Positions 28,701 to 38,198 of a stretch of 64,000 nucleotides of DNA are shown here, in pieces; the stretch's first letter is position 1, and every line of letters begins with the position of its first letter. Below the pieces are notes generated by a model that saw only the letters and a program-made list of their open reading frames with translations, did no database searches and was not told the origin of the DNA. The translations under genes were made by a program, and so were the position numbers. The DNA comes from Saccharomycopsis fibuligera x Saccharomycopsis cf. fibuligera (taxonomy: Eukaryota > Ascomycota > Saccharomycetes > Ascoideales > Saccharomycopsidaceae), in contig CP012813.1 in NCBI GenBank assembly GCA_001936135.1, positions 1,178,001 through 1,242,000 of the forward strand, read 5' to 3'.

Positions 28701-30179
28701 ACAAACTTGATAAACGGTTTGAAACTATGGCTTCTTGAGTTGCCTGATAGTTTGATATCTTTTGTGGTTTTTGAAAAATTAAGAAATGTGTACTTGCATT
28801 TATATAATAGTATTGTGGATGCTGAGTTTAAAGGTAATGACGAAGCATTTGATATTATTAATTATAAATTGAACTTGAACCATGGCAACAGCAGTGACAG
28901 TGACACTGACAAACAGCAACAGCAAAAGCAAAGGGAAGGGCATATTTTGAAAATATTGGGGTTAATCCCAAGAAGTAATTTGTCCTCGTTGTATTTGGTC
29001 TTGAATCACATTTACCAAGTGTCCAAGTTGGGTTTTCCTGAAGCTAACAACAATGATAATGACAATGAAACGTTTCAGCTTTTACAAAATAAATTCATTT
29101 CCGATTTGACTAATCCAGTGAGCTCACAATCCAATTCATTCCCGCTTGCTCATTTATTATTAAGACCATCTAACAAGAATAAGAACAAAAATGGTAACAG
29201 TACCACAAGCACTAATGCTACTGCCACTAGCGCTGCCTCGACATTCTTTAGCTCACAACCATCAACGCCATCCATAAACATTCAATCTGCTGGCGGTGCT
29301 GGTGGAACTAATATTAATCGCGACTTGAAACCAACTAACAAAAAATTACAATTTTTCTACAAGAACTTTATAGAAGACCTAATCACCCCATCCGCATTAA
29401 CTGCGTTGAAAAAACTCATAATTGACAGGGAAGAACAACATCAAAAGAGCATGAAGTTGAAACAAATGAAAGAAAAAGAAGCAATCAGAAGTATAGCATC
29501 AGCAAATAACACTCCTGCTGCGTTATCTCGCAACAATTTGAAGAAATTTTCTAGTCATAATGGCAGTGTTGGTGTTGGTAATGTGGGGGAAGAGACTTTG
29601 AATTCCCGAAGATCTTCATCAGCTACTAATTCGACCAATGCCAAACGCGCTGGCAATGTTGCTGGTGCCAATGGTGCTCCAAGGACAGCTTACACCGAGT
29701 CAACGACTAGTGGACCTCTCCCACCGATTCAAACTCCAGGGGGCACCCCAAAAATTGTCGTCGAAGGGCTAGCGTTGCGAACCTTTGGCACTAAAAATAG
29801 AGTAGCCGGCGGCGCTTACTCTAATACCAACACGACGCCAATGACGCCAACGGCGACAGCCGCAAATCATCGTTTAGAAGATAAGGATTTGGACGATACC
29901 GCATCACTAGCTTCTTCAAATACTAGTACTAGTACTACGACTAATAATAGGCCAAATAGCTTGAACTTGAACTTAAACAATTCTGCAAGGCCAAGAAGAA
30001 GAAGTTTTAGTTTGTTGAATAATGCAAGTATTAGTATTAATACCGGTGCTAATGCTAACAGCAGTACTAACAATAGTGGTGGGATCAAGATTATGCCATT
30101 GTCCCAGTCAGCAGCTGCTTCGGCTCATAATTCTCCAGACATTAGCGGCGATGACGGTCAAGATCATAGTAAAGCTTGA
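25794..30179 (+). CDS. RGD2: F-BAR/DEP/RhoGAP protein, Rgd2-like
   Basis: A 1461-residue protein in the order FCH/F-BAR, DEP-like, second half of F-BAR, RhoGAP, disordered tail. The N-terminus (VFWSPDHDYGAQVANLLLRID) resembles the FCH start, and a helical stretch lies at about 155-215. An acidic linker follows (about 300-335), then a DEP-like segment near 422-500 (ELSNWLKLNRSK...INRNLIK). The RhoGAP region spans about 772-1000 with FGTDVSLLPLM, VPIFLNQFLIKLYDSF and KLWLLELPDSLISF. Rgd2 is a GAP for Cdc42 and Rho5 in yeast. It is twice the length of yeast Rgd2 (714) because of Ser/Thr/Asn-rich insertions and tail. The usual arginine-finger motif is not obvious. The ATG at 25815 is an alternative start. 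The gene converges on RTT107. Confidence 0.72.
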   Translation: MPSTAPTMHIANVFWSPDHDYGAQVANLLLRIDTSVKQLGQTIVYIDRVKQTQITSSKTINDVVESSYSNNNGFNNNDTILTDPLLINSPSFDNDQSLSLIHQKLGLSTSSDEHKEKPLPKVRSLAANYELHLDHLSDVSYSRESLSTQIDAKILAEISEFRDLYQGFHRGASRDLNDYLHEYNKLLKTTANHQAEYSNRCKSLEDFHDEAAALATVSANGRTSSMAAALEGSPLAKNRTLKPLTSFHQRSFSNSSARSSVLGSPKAATANNNNLQASPLRTLTRTISNAMSRQNSDDESDDDANGKDEDNDNDDDDFDDAYVSSDDDAAFNDDPDHFLNQLEFPMRIGASNFRNLDDLQAFVTRLYNDAKALETNLVNNSENKIANNIAGYFSSFNSKQDNSASASASLSPNANKESNTATVFITNHELSNWLKLNRSKTENSIKNIEAFGQSLINRNLIKLSVFKNSLFKINSKFQVTNENQIVTYEFTKFAKFVMEFDLEKHNILQQQKLQYKLQKKVMREELRNVKKERKLWEAKKHNNNNQKGKAHSRIPSIESTTTTTTNSTTTATSASTNTTPFNKASDYIDDLKKNGFVTPKNRSRANTNTSNSLALPKSTPTTANTITNYLSNQFKSLAISANSSPETAAKRKETIKQNIQLAEENFRKSVSALDHLKRNFESNFDQCLISFETFEKKKTHLVVNSLNYLSFLLMKQSEYEFKKFSRLNSMIAESNNAKAIELELATLVKQNSMFYYSPFTTFKFEKNDIAYGFNGAVEHKNLINSTSLFGTDVSLLPLMLANSNVTNNSNDDSQNGYLVYSVPIFLNQFLIKLYDSFLNNHEDKLNNEIGSNTKQIPESTLNDHNSTATATAAASIELGNFARSSWVQPFNILEAYNVRQKIIDLYQDNQDELFEQFSNKTNELNSLNHHDHSAATVGTGANAAVNAAAEFQQSVFEKSINELFESTSLTNLINGLKLWLLELPDSLISFVVFEKLRNVYLHLYNSIVDAEFKGNDEAFDIINYKLNLNHGNSSDSDTDKQQQQKQREGHILKILGLIPRSNLSSLYLVLNHIYQVSKLGFPEANNNDNDNETFQLLQNKFISDLTNPVSSQSNSFPLAHLLLRPSNKNKNKNGNSTTSTNATATSAASTFFSSQPSTPSINIQSAGGAGGTNINRDLKPTNKKLQFFYKNFIEDLITPSALTALKKLIIDREEQHQKSMKLKQMKEKEAIRSIASANNTPAALSRNNLKKFSSHNGSVGVGNVGEETLNSRRSSSATNSTNAKRAGNVAGANGAPRTAYTESTTSGPLPPIQTPGGTPKIVVEGLALRTFGTKNRVAGGAYSNTNTTPMTPTATAANHRLEDKDLDDTASLASSNTSTSTTTNNRPNSLNLNLNNSARPRRRSFSLLNNASISINTGANANSSTNNSGGIKIMPLSQSAAASAHNSPDISGDDGQDHSKA

Positions 30180-31209
30180 CTAGCTTGATTAGCTTGGTTG
30201 GCTGACTTAAATTACATTTCTTGTTCCTCGTATTTTTTTTTTTTTTTTTTTTTTTTTAGTTTTGCATAATTACTTCATAGCATATGGTTTCCTTATTTTG
30301 ATTGCTCTGCTTTCAACTTTTCAGCCAACAAATTTAACCGCATCATTCAATTTTTTTTCTCTTATTGATTCTTTACCTTTTTTTTTTTTTTTAAGCTATC
30401 CGGTTACTTTAAATTGTTATTTAGGTTTCGTTCTATGTCTCTGAGTTTCATATAATTATACATTCTACAGTTCAATGGCTATCATTCTATTGCATAATTA
30501 TTGAAGTATTATTATTCTTGTCTATTCTTTTGCTTTTGCTTTTGCTTTTTGCTATTGTTTTCATGGGGCTTTCAAATGATAATATTATGCTTTACTTATG
30601 TTACTATTCTTATTTTTTTCTTTTTCTATACTTTTTTACAGAATTCATACAATCATTTTTTTTTCTATTTGCTCAAATCATTGATTAACAAAAATACTGT
30701 AAGGTAGATTTTCGTTTCTGTTTATAAGTACAGTTTGTCATCCGCATGTGCATAAAAAGTATAAAGTATAAGCTGTCGACGTCGTTACGTTGTAAAAAAG
30801 TGGTATTCTCTAAATTCATCATCAAGATAAACACTAGAAAAGAAAAGCAAGACTAACAGGGTTAACAAAATAAAGAAAATAAATAGAAATAGAAATAGAA
30901 ATAGAAATAGAAAAACAAAATGATAGTTAAAAAAGTTAATGTGCAAAATAAGAGCACACCAATGAGAAAAGCAACCAAGAAACATACTTTTATAAAATGA
31001 AAAAAAAAAACTCTCAACAGAAAAATCTAAGACAAAACAAAAACAAAAACAAAATAAAAAAAAAAAAAAAAAAATCAAAATAAAAAAGAATTGAACATCA
31101 AGAGGTGAAAAGAAATAATAAAGCAACACACATATTACCGTGAAGCTTTAGCGCATCCATAGCACCGTAAGCATAAAAAAAAAAAAAAAAAAAAAAAAAA
31201 GCCAACTAG
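30180..31209. other. intergenic: convergent 3' region of RGD2 and RTT107
   Basis: 1.03 kb, T-rich on the RGD2 side (T tract 30231-30258) and A-rich on the RTT107 side (A tract 31172-31200), with (AAATAG)5 at 30881-30910. The mirror-image composition fits two 3' untranslated regions. No gene seen. Confidence 0.65.
30881..30910 (+). repeat. (AAATAG)5 microsatellite
   Basis: Five perfect hexamers in the RGD2/RTT107 convergent intergenic region. Confidence 0.9.
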
Positions 31210-33981
31210 CTAACTGATAACATACTCATCATGGCCTTCAAGTTCCATTGAAAAAATACAAGCTACTACCCAATTCCATTCAACCACTTTTGCAGCCAAC
31301 TCTTTGTCTTCGCAAATCAGTCTGAACTTAGCAATCAACTTAACATTATCCGCATTATTTCCAGCAGCACTCTTATCACCGGCAGGACGCATAGTAATCA
31401 AGTAACATGTCTTTTTGTCACCACTCACACTTATACTTTTTAAGCCACTACGTAAAGCCAGTGCATTTTTTATTTGTTTGACTTTTGTAGGGAGCCCGTG
31501 TGCTGATAGGATTTTATTGAGGACAGCGGCACCACCAGGCACGTAGCCGGTTATGTTGAAGCTCATTTGGTTGAAAAGAAGATTTTTCGATTTTGCCCGG
31601 CTGGCAGCTTTTTCAAGTAATGTCGGTAACGGAATGGGAAGCTCACTGATATTGCTGGATTTACCATGTTTTTCAAGGGAATAATCAGCAATTTGAAACG
31701 TCTGAAGCCGATTTTGCTTATATGCGGCAATCACATTAGTAATAAACTTTGGGTGCAAAATGTATTTTGGGCCCTTAGCTAACGCGGCAAGAAACTTTTC
31801 GGTACGCATAATACGAGGCGCCACAATAATGTTAGCCTTAAGTGGATCTCTGGCCATATGGATCCCCATGGACAAAAGAATGTGAGAATCAGAACGAGAA
31901 ACATCATCGCAACCAGTGGTGATGATGTGAAAGTCAAAATTTGTGGTGCTTTGGTCGTCAACTGATGATTGAGATTGCGCGTGTGCCTCGGGAGTAGCGC
32001 TTCTTGAGATTGACTTTTTTTGTCTCTTGCGGGGATTGGTACCAGTAGCGGCAGCACTAGGAGAAGTAGCAGTTGGCATTGTTGTTGCCGTTGCCGTTGC
32101 CGTAGTAATAAAAGTAGTATCTTTTTCTTTGTCATCAGTGGCCGTAGATTGACTGCTTTTGCTATTGCTAGAATTTGATTCCTCACTACCTGATTTTCTC
32201 TTTAGCTCACGCTTTGCGCGATCTGCCTCAATCTCGCTCGGTAGTTTAGGAAATTTCTGATTACGATGCTGTTTTTGAAAAACATTTAATTCTTCCATGT
32301 CTGAATGCAATTTTTGCGCTGCTTTTAATGCTGCTTTTCTGCCACTAGTTAGAATTGGAGTATATTCTGTTGTCTTCGTTGTTGCTGTTGTTGTTGTTGT
32401 TGTTTTTGTTGCTTCTGCTTCTGCTTTCGCTGCTTCTACCGCCGCTGTTTTAGCTGTCTTTGTCGTCTTTGGTTTTTTCTTTGACTTTCCAGCCGTGCTA
32501 ACACTCTCTTTATCACTTTGCCTACTATCATCGTTGCTAGTGCTTATTGATCTTTGTCTTTTACTTGCATCATAGAATTTCTGGATAGACTCTTCATCAA
32601 ATTTGACATTTCCAAGCAAAGATGATGGCTCATTGGTTTCGTTTATTGTGCAGTATTTGTCGCTTTTACCATCACTGTTGATAAAAAGCCATTGTTTGTA
32701 ACACTCTTCAATCCACAAATGGTTCCTTATCCTAATTGAATCCCATGACTGGGCAGCTTCGTATTTGGCCCCCACTGGTCTTGCGCATATCAAATAGTCC
32801 ACTCTTGGGTTCAAACTGCGGGAAAAATTACCACCAATTGAAGTAATGAGCTTCTCAAGGTACATCCTACCATCACCTGTATAATTAGTCGCGCTGAAAA
32901 TCAAGTTTTCAAAGTCTGGCAATCCAGTTTTGCTAATTGGATAATGAAGAAGGTTATTAAGAGGTGAGAAGTACTCGTTGCGGGCAAGCATAGCAAAGAG
33001 CCAAGACAAGTTGCCAACGGTATATTTTTGTTTCGATGAGGTAATATAATCTCTGCCTGCGCGGTACTTGCCAACATAAATTTTCTGTATAGCTGTATTT
33101 CCATCAGCGCCATTTTTGTCATTACCACCGTTATTCTCTTCAATACTCTCAGACACTTGTCCACCAGCACTGCGGATCAAACTTTTGATGAGATCACCAA
33201 TTCTTGCACCCAACCTGAGATCTTCCGCGAGATAAAATTCTTTCTCTTTGAAAAACTCCTTTTCTGCATTCTTGGCTTCAACATTTGTCCTTGCGGCATA
33301 CAAACTTTTTGAAAATGACATTGTCGTAAACTGGTCAACCTTGACTTCATCGTTGCCAAACTCCACACTTGGCGAATCTAGTAAGTATGCTTTTTCATCT
33401 AATTTCTGCTTCTGTTTCAAGCAATCGTCAATCCAGTGCGGTAAAACACATTTAATGTCCTTTTCCGGGATCAGATTGGCAATTACACAAGCATCATTCA
33501 GCACATCCATAGATACAACATGAGTAGTGAATTTGGTGACATTATCCTGATACTGTCCACCATGCTCGAGCACCGCCGCAATGATTGCTTCTTTATCACC
33601 ATGAGGCAACTCCAGCACCACTGCAACAAAAACGTCTTTTAGATAAAGATTTGGGTTAGGGGAGTATGGTCGTAAGCTAACGAGACGTTTCAAGTTGATG
33701 GAATCGTGCACCCAACGAGGGGTGACAATGGGGATCATGTTGACATCGGCGAAAACAAACTCTGGGAAGTTTATGTTGGTGGCAATGATATGCGTGAGGT
33801 TCAGTAATTTGATGGAATCAATAGTTTCTGTAACATTTTTTTGTTTAGTAATTATTTTCTCAACGCCATTAGAAACAAGAGTCTCTTTGAGCTGGTCAAT
33901 ATTGTGAGTGGGCAAGTCATCGGATTCCACAATGAGGAACCGGAAGTGCTTGAAATGTTCTTTTTTCTTGATGGTTGACAT
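31210..33981 (-). CDS. RTT107: multi-BRCT DNA-repair scaffold Rtt107
   Basis: A 923-residue BRCT protein; the ATG at 33981 gives MSTIKKKEHFKHFRFLIVES. The N-terminal half holds four BRCT-like repeats: IPIVTPRWVHDSI with SPNP ends repeat 1, CVLPHWIDDCL repeat 2, then LGARIGDLIKSLIRSAGG and LITSIGGNFSRSLNPRVDYLI with HLWIEECYKQW. A disordered Lys/Thr/Ser linker (about 480-660) follows, and two C-terminal BRCT repeats end in the last 230 residues, where the phosphopeptide-binding pair sits in yeast Rtt107/Esc4. The motif order TPRWVHDS...LRPYSPNP matches yeast Rtt107. It scaffolds Slx4, Smc5/6 and cullin Rtt101 at stalled forks. A TCATGTGA box lies about 265 bp upstream. Confidence 0.88.
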   Translation of the reverse strand: MSTIKKKEHFKHFRFLIVESDDLPTHNIDQLKETLVSNGVEKIITKQKNVTETIDSIKLLNLTHIIATNINFPEFVFADVNMIPIVTPRWVHDSINLKRLVSLRPYSPNPNLYLKDVFVAVVLELPHGDKEAIIAAVLEHGGQYQDNVTKFTTHVVSMDVLNDACVIANLIPEKDIKCVLPHWIDDCLKQKQKLDEKAYLLDSPSVEFGNDEVKVDQFTTMSFSKSLYAARTNVEAKNAEKEFFKEKEFYLAEDLRLGARIGDLIKSLIRSAGGQVSESIEENNGGNDKNGADGNTAIQKIYVGKYRAGRDYITSSKQKYTVGNLSWLFAMLARNEYFSPLNNLLHYPISKTGLPDFENLIFSATNYTGDGRMYLEKLITSIGGNFSRSLNPRVDYLICARPVGAKYEAAQSWDSIRIRNHLWIEECYKQWLFINSDGKSDKYCTINETNEPSSLLGNVKFDEESIQKFYDASKRQRSISTSNDDSRQSDKESVSTAGKSKKKPKTTKTAKTAAVEAAKAEAEATKTTTTTTATTKTTEYTPILTSGRKAALKAAQKLHSDMEELNVFQKQHRNQKFPKLPSEIEADRAKRELKRKSGSEESNSSNSKSSQSTATDDKEKDTTFITTATATATTMPTATSPSAAATGTNPRKRQKKSISRSATPEAHAQSQSSVDDQSTTNFDFHIITTGCDDVSRSDSHILLSMGIHMARDPLKANIIVAPRIMRTEKFLAALAKGPKYILHPKFITNVIAAYKQNRLQTFQIADYSLEKHGKSSNISELPIPLPTLLEKAASRAKSKNLLFNQMSFNITGYVPGGAAVLNKILSAHGLPTKVKQIKNALALRSGLKSISVSGDKKTCYLITMRPAGDKSAAGNNADNVKLIAKFRLICEDKELAAKVVEWNWVVACIFSMELEGHDEYVIS

Positions 33982-34746
33982 CAAGGATGGGTTATTGCAA
34001 GCTTTGAGTGGTTAATATTGATACCTTTTAATTGAAAAATACTTTGATCAGGGGTAGCACTATGCAATTGAGATGGTGTACCAATTTGACCCAAAACAAT
34101 AATATTGTAGCGCAAATCAGCATCTGCTTTGATTTGAGCTAAACACAGCAAAAGTCACGAAAATTTCATTTTTGCATTTTCGTATTTCCTTCTGGAAAAC
34201 AAAAACAGATAATGAAAACAAATTACGCGTTCTTTAGGTTGAAGTCATGTGACTTTATATAGAAAAAAAAATTCTGGTCTGCAGCTTTCTCAACATGACA
34301 TGCACTTCGGCGCTTAAATTCCTTACAGCAGTTTAATGTTTGAACAAAGGGGAATAATTGTATTAAAGAACAGTTGTTCTTATAAAAGGGTTGCACATAA
34401 ATGCAGTCTAAAAAGAAGTGAAAAAGGAAGCAAAACAAAAGGAAATCAATGGTAATAAAAATAACAGAGCGCAGAAAGAATAAAACCACACGAAACGTTA
34501 AAGAGAATTGGCAATAAAAATTAAGTAAAGGACCGGATATGCGATAAGGAATCACCTTTTTTGAGAAAATAAAATGTGGTAAACATGAAGCAACCATGAA
34601 GAAAAGAATTAGTTATTATGAAAGATTAATGAAAGTGTTTTTCCGTTTGTTTGTTTTTTTGAGGAGGGGGAATTGATATTGATGACAAAAAAATGGGTAA
34701 TTTTTGCGTTTTGTATTTTCAATGGAAAACGCTGAATTCTATGCGC
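33982..34746. other. intergenic: RTT107 promoter and 3' flank of the GPI-type gene
   Basis: Contains TCATGTGA at 34245-34252. The rest is A-rich, with no gene seen. Confidence 0.6.
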
Positions 34747-36012
34747 TTAGATCAAGGCCAAAACAGCAACAACACCAGCAGCACCAGAAGCAGCATAGCT
34801 GATCCAGTGGCCGTTGGAAGATTCCAAGAATGCGTTACCAATTCTAGCGGCACCAGCCTTAGAAGAAGAAGAAGAGCCATCACTACTTGAACCAGAACCA
34901 GAACCAGAACCAGAACTAGAGCTAGAATCAGAGTCGGTCTCAGAGGAGTCATCACCGGAACTAGAGCTGGAGTCACTGCTAGAGGAGTTGGAGCTGATAG
35001 TGCTGTTTAAGTTGTAAGCAGAAGTCAAAGTGTGTAATTTATGGCTGCTGGTAGAAGAGGTACCATTGATGCCGGAACCAGAAGTAGCAGAAGAAGAGCC
35101 GGAAGTGATGGTGGAGTTGGCGGATGCACCAGAACCAGTGGTTGCAGCAGCAACAACGGCTCCAGAAGCACCAGAACCTGAAGCAGAGGCGTCAGTGGCA
35201 GAAGCACCAGAACCTGAAGCAGAGGCGTCAGTGGCAGAAGCACCAGAACCTGAAGCAGAGGCGTCAGTAGCAGAAGCGCCAGAATCGGAACCAGAGGCGT
35301 CAGTGGCAGAAGCACCAGAATCGGAACCAGAGGCGTCAGTGGCAGAAGCACCAGAATTGGAAGCATCAGAACTGTCAGTGGCAGAAGCGTCTGCGCTAGA
35401 GTTGGAGTCAGAAGAGCCCGTGCTGGCGGTGGCAGCAGCGGCAACAGCGGCAACAGCAGAAGAATCGGCGTCGGAGGTGGCAGAGGCAGAAGAATCGGAT
35501 GCAGAAGAAGCTTCGACACCAGAAGTGGCAGAAACGTCAGAGTCACTAGAGTCAGAGTTGTTGTCCTCAGAAGAAGCAGAGGTGGCAGCAGCAGCGGTAG
35601 CAGCATCAGTCTTATCACCAGAGTTGGCAGCTGAAGCTGAAGCTGAAGCTTCAGCAGCAGAGACTGATTGAGTGACAGAGTTAATGGCATTGGACGCAGC
35701 AGCACTAGCATCAGCACCAGAATTAATGGCGTCGACGGCAGCAGCAGCGGCGGCTTGTGAGTCTGGAAGAGAAATAGCGCCAGAGATAGCGGTGTTGGTA
35801 GCAATATTGGTTTGCACAGAGCCAACGATTTCTTGAACGACTGATGAAGCAGCAGCGGCAGCATAAGCCTTGGAAACAGCAGAGTCGATGGTAAAGACTC
35901 TGGTTTCAGCACCAGTAGCAGTGTTTTCTTCCGTCACAGTGTAGACATAAGCGGACTGGCCCACTTGGAACAAAACAGTAGAAGCAAAAGCAATATTTCT
36001 CAAGGCCAACAT
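34747..36012 (-). CDS. Ser/Ala-rich GPI-type cell-surface protein with tandem repeats
   Basis: A 421-residue protein; the ATG at 36012 gives MLALRNIAFASTVLFQVGQSAYVYTV, a plausible signal peptide, and the open frame extends further only into promoter DNA. Most of the body is Ala, Ser, Asp, Gly and Thr. Five 12-residue units (about SGASATDASGSD) are encoded at 35183-35362. A Ser/Gly/Asp stretch follows. The C-terminus ends in a hydrophobic tail (HWISYAASGAAGVVAVLALI) with no charge after it, as in GPI-anchored proteins; the omega site is probably in the SSNG region. This architecture is that of a fungal cell-wall mannoprotein. I recognise no named orthologue. A PIR-type gene lies divergently 4.4 kb away. 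Repeat number is likely to vary between strains. Confidence 0.75.
   Translation of the reverse strand: MLALRNIAFASTVLFQVGQSAYVYTVTEENTATGAETRVFTIDSAVSKAYAAAAASSVVQEIVGSVQTNIATNTAISGAISLPDSQAAAAAAVDAINSGADASAAASNAINSVTQSVSAAEASASASAANSGDKTDAATAAAATSASSEDNNSDSSDSDVSATSGVEASSASDSSASATSDADSSAVAAVAAAATASTGSSDSNSSADASATDSSDASNSGASATDASGSDSGASATDASGSDSGASATDASASGSGASATDASASGSGASATDASASGSGASGAVVAAATTGSGASANSTITSGSSSATSGSGINGTSSTSSHKLHTLTSAYNLNSTISSNSSSSDSSSSSGDDSSETDSDSSSSSGSGSGSGSSSDGSSSSSKAGAARIGNAFLESSNGHWISYAASGAAGVVAVLALI
35183..35362 (-). repeat. five 36-bp tandem repeats in the GPI-type gene
   Basis: Five units of 36 bp; the first two are identical and the others differ at a few sites. They encode a 12-residue Ser/Ala/Gly/Asp unit. 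Confidence 0.9.
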
Positions 36013-36540
36013 TTTGTATGTATTATGGGTATATTTATTGTATGGTATATTGTATGGTACAAGCAACAAGTAATAACAAACAGGGAAAAAGGATCAAAAA
36101 ATACGATAGTATATAGAAACCGATTGTATAAAGAGGAAAAAGCCTTGTTTATATATGTCTGCCTTGGTGGTCGTTGGAGGAGTCCATAAAGCTGGTGAAC
36201 AGTTAATTGAGTCGGTGGATATTGGAAAACGATTTACACTGCAGCGAAATATGAAACTGCACGCTTTAGCTCATTCTGCACTTCGACGCGCAACACGGAG
36301 ATCGTTTGAAGTAGAAAATATGGCAAGTTGGCCAACAGTAGAATAGCCACGGCTGAGTGGCTTAATGGGTTAAAACAGATTGTTTGTGTGTGTGTTTTTA
36401 AAGCAAATTCGCAATATGTGGAACATTTTTGGCGCCTTTAATGACCGCCAATTAAATTCGAGGTTCCATCATTCACGCTGAGGTCAGTAATGGAAGAAAT
36501 TTCAGCGCACTTTGAAATAAGCTTAAATTTGACGCTTTAG

Positions 36541-36555
36541 GCAACCTTCGGTTGC
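36541..36555. repeat. 6-bp hairpin GCAACC-TTC-GGTTGC
   Basis: A perfect 6-bp stem around a 3-nt loop, 530 bp upstream of the GPI-type gene. Confidence 0.7.
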
Positions 36556-38138
36556 AGAATTAGGGAACCATAGATGCTCCTTTTTACCACAATTGATTGC
36601 CAGAAACGCGCGGGATATACATATAATCACGAAGAATAGATTGCACCTGCTGCAACATTGAGTTCAAACAGCTATACTATTGAGCTCCGTACGATGAAAC
36701 CCTGTTCAGTGTGCCAGTTCCTCAGTAAAATGCCTTACATAAGCCTCATTTATCTTTCTCATGTTTGTTTGTTTTTTGTTTTTTGTTTTTTTTTTTTTTT
36801 TTCTGCAATGTTCCCGGTGCGCGTTCATCGAGCACCTGTGCCAGAGACACCATAGAATTTCCTTTGAATCCAAAAACAACACACGAAAAAATTGTCTTCC
36901 AAGGAGAAAGATTGAACAAATTGTACTGAAAAATGGTTTTCGTGCATTAATTAGCTTAGGCACTACAAAATTGCGCAATTAAACAGCTAAGCGTGCTATA
37001 ACAATTCAACTACTTATTATAATGGCTATATTTGCTAAGTTAGCAACTATTCGCAGTATTGGCTGGCTGAAGCTAAGGTGTGTCTCAAAGAGACGGGCTG
37101 CTTTATCATTGGTTGATTAAATCTCGCTGAAAAATCATCAAATTGAGAAATTCTGTGAATGCTGTGCGTTGCACTAATTAAAAGCCCAATGCAATTTCAG
37201 CCATGCTGTGGTGCTACTCGATAAATTGGACGACAAGTTGGCTACAGCGCATGCACTTTCAGGTGGGGCTGTTCTTTTGCAGATATGTCTTGGTTTTCCA
37301 AGACTGTCTGTCGTATCTTCCTTTCCATTGTCTGCAGCATTGCATCGGCAATGCTTTTTGTTTTTATTATAGAGTAACTTGAACTTCTTGTTTTGATTTT
37401 CTTTTTTTTTCTTTTTTTTTTTTCTTGCGGATGGTGGATCGCAACGCTATTGCAGATTCTACGTTGACCTGCTCAAAAGGGGAGTCAAGCTCCTTCCCTG
37501 TTTGGGCATGACCAAGTTCAAAATGTTGGAAAGTTGGACATTGAACAGATTCGGCAGTAGTAGCCTCTCCTCCAGTAAAACTAATGACATACGCTGCACC
37601 CAGTCCCTACACTGTAGCCAAAATAGATATACAGCCATAAGTGTATCCAGTTTCTTGGATAGCAAAACTCATCAATAAATAGTCTATCTTTCAACGGTAA
37701 ACAAAAGCCCATGGTGCATCACCTTTTCCTAAACTTTTTGTTGATTTGATTTTTGGAACCGATCAAACGGTTCATGGGGTGTCGCACTTCAGCTTAGGCG
37801 TTATCTAAATGGCTCCTTTCGTCCCTGCTTCATCAGCAATAGCCAATATAACTATCTACCAACTTAGAATCAAGCATATACGCATTTTTAGAATTTTCAG
37901 TTTTGAATCTTGTACTTCTGTTGTTAGCTAAAGCTTTTAGATGCAAAAGCCAGATGCTTTAATAAATATCGTAAAAAATTCGGAGGCATGTATTTCCAAG
38001 ACACGTTGAGAAAAGCTGGCTGAAGTAAAGTGGCCATTTTATACAAAAAAAAAGGGAAAAATAAGCATGCTTGAAACTGTAAGTCCAAAAGCCATTATTA
38101 GGCTCACTCTCTCCCACTATGGGTATAAAATAAATAAA

Positions 38139-38198
38139 TATAAATATAAATATAAATATAAATATAAATATAAATATAAATATAAATATAAATATAAA
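38139..38198 (+). repeat. (TATAAA)10 array
   Basis: Ten perfect TATAAA hexamers, preceded by TAAA units and followed by AAACAAAAAT-type sequence. Each unit matches a TATA-box core. Confidence 0.92.

Noticed and set aside
34752-35912. Long Leu- or Glu/Ala-rich frames overlapping the GPI-type gene on both strands
   Set aside because: They are alternative readings of the repetitive Ser/Ala codons, with unnatural composition and no signals.
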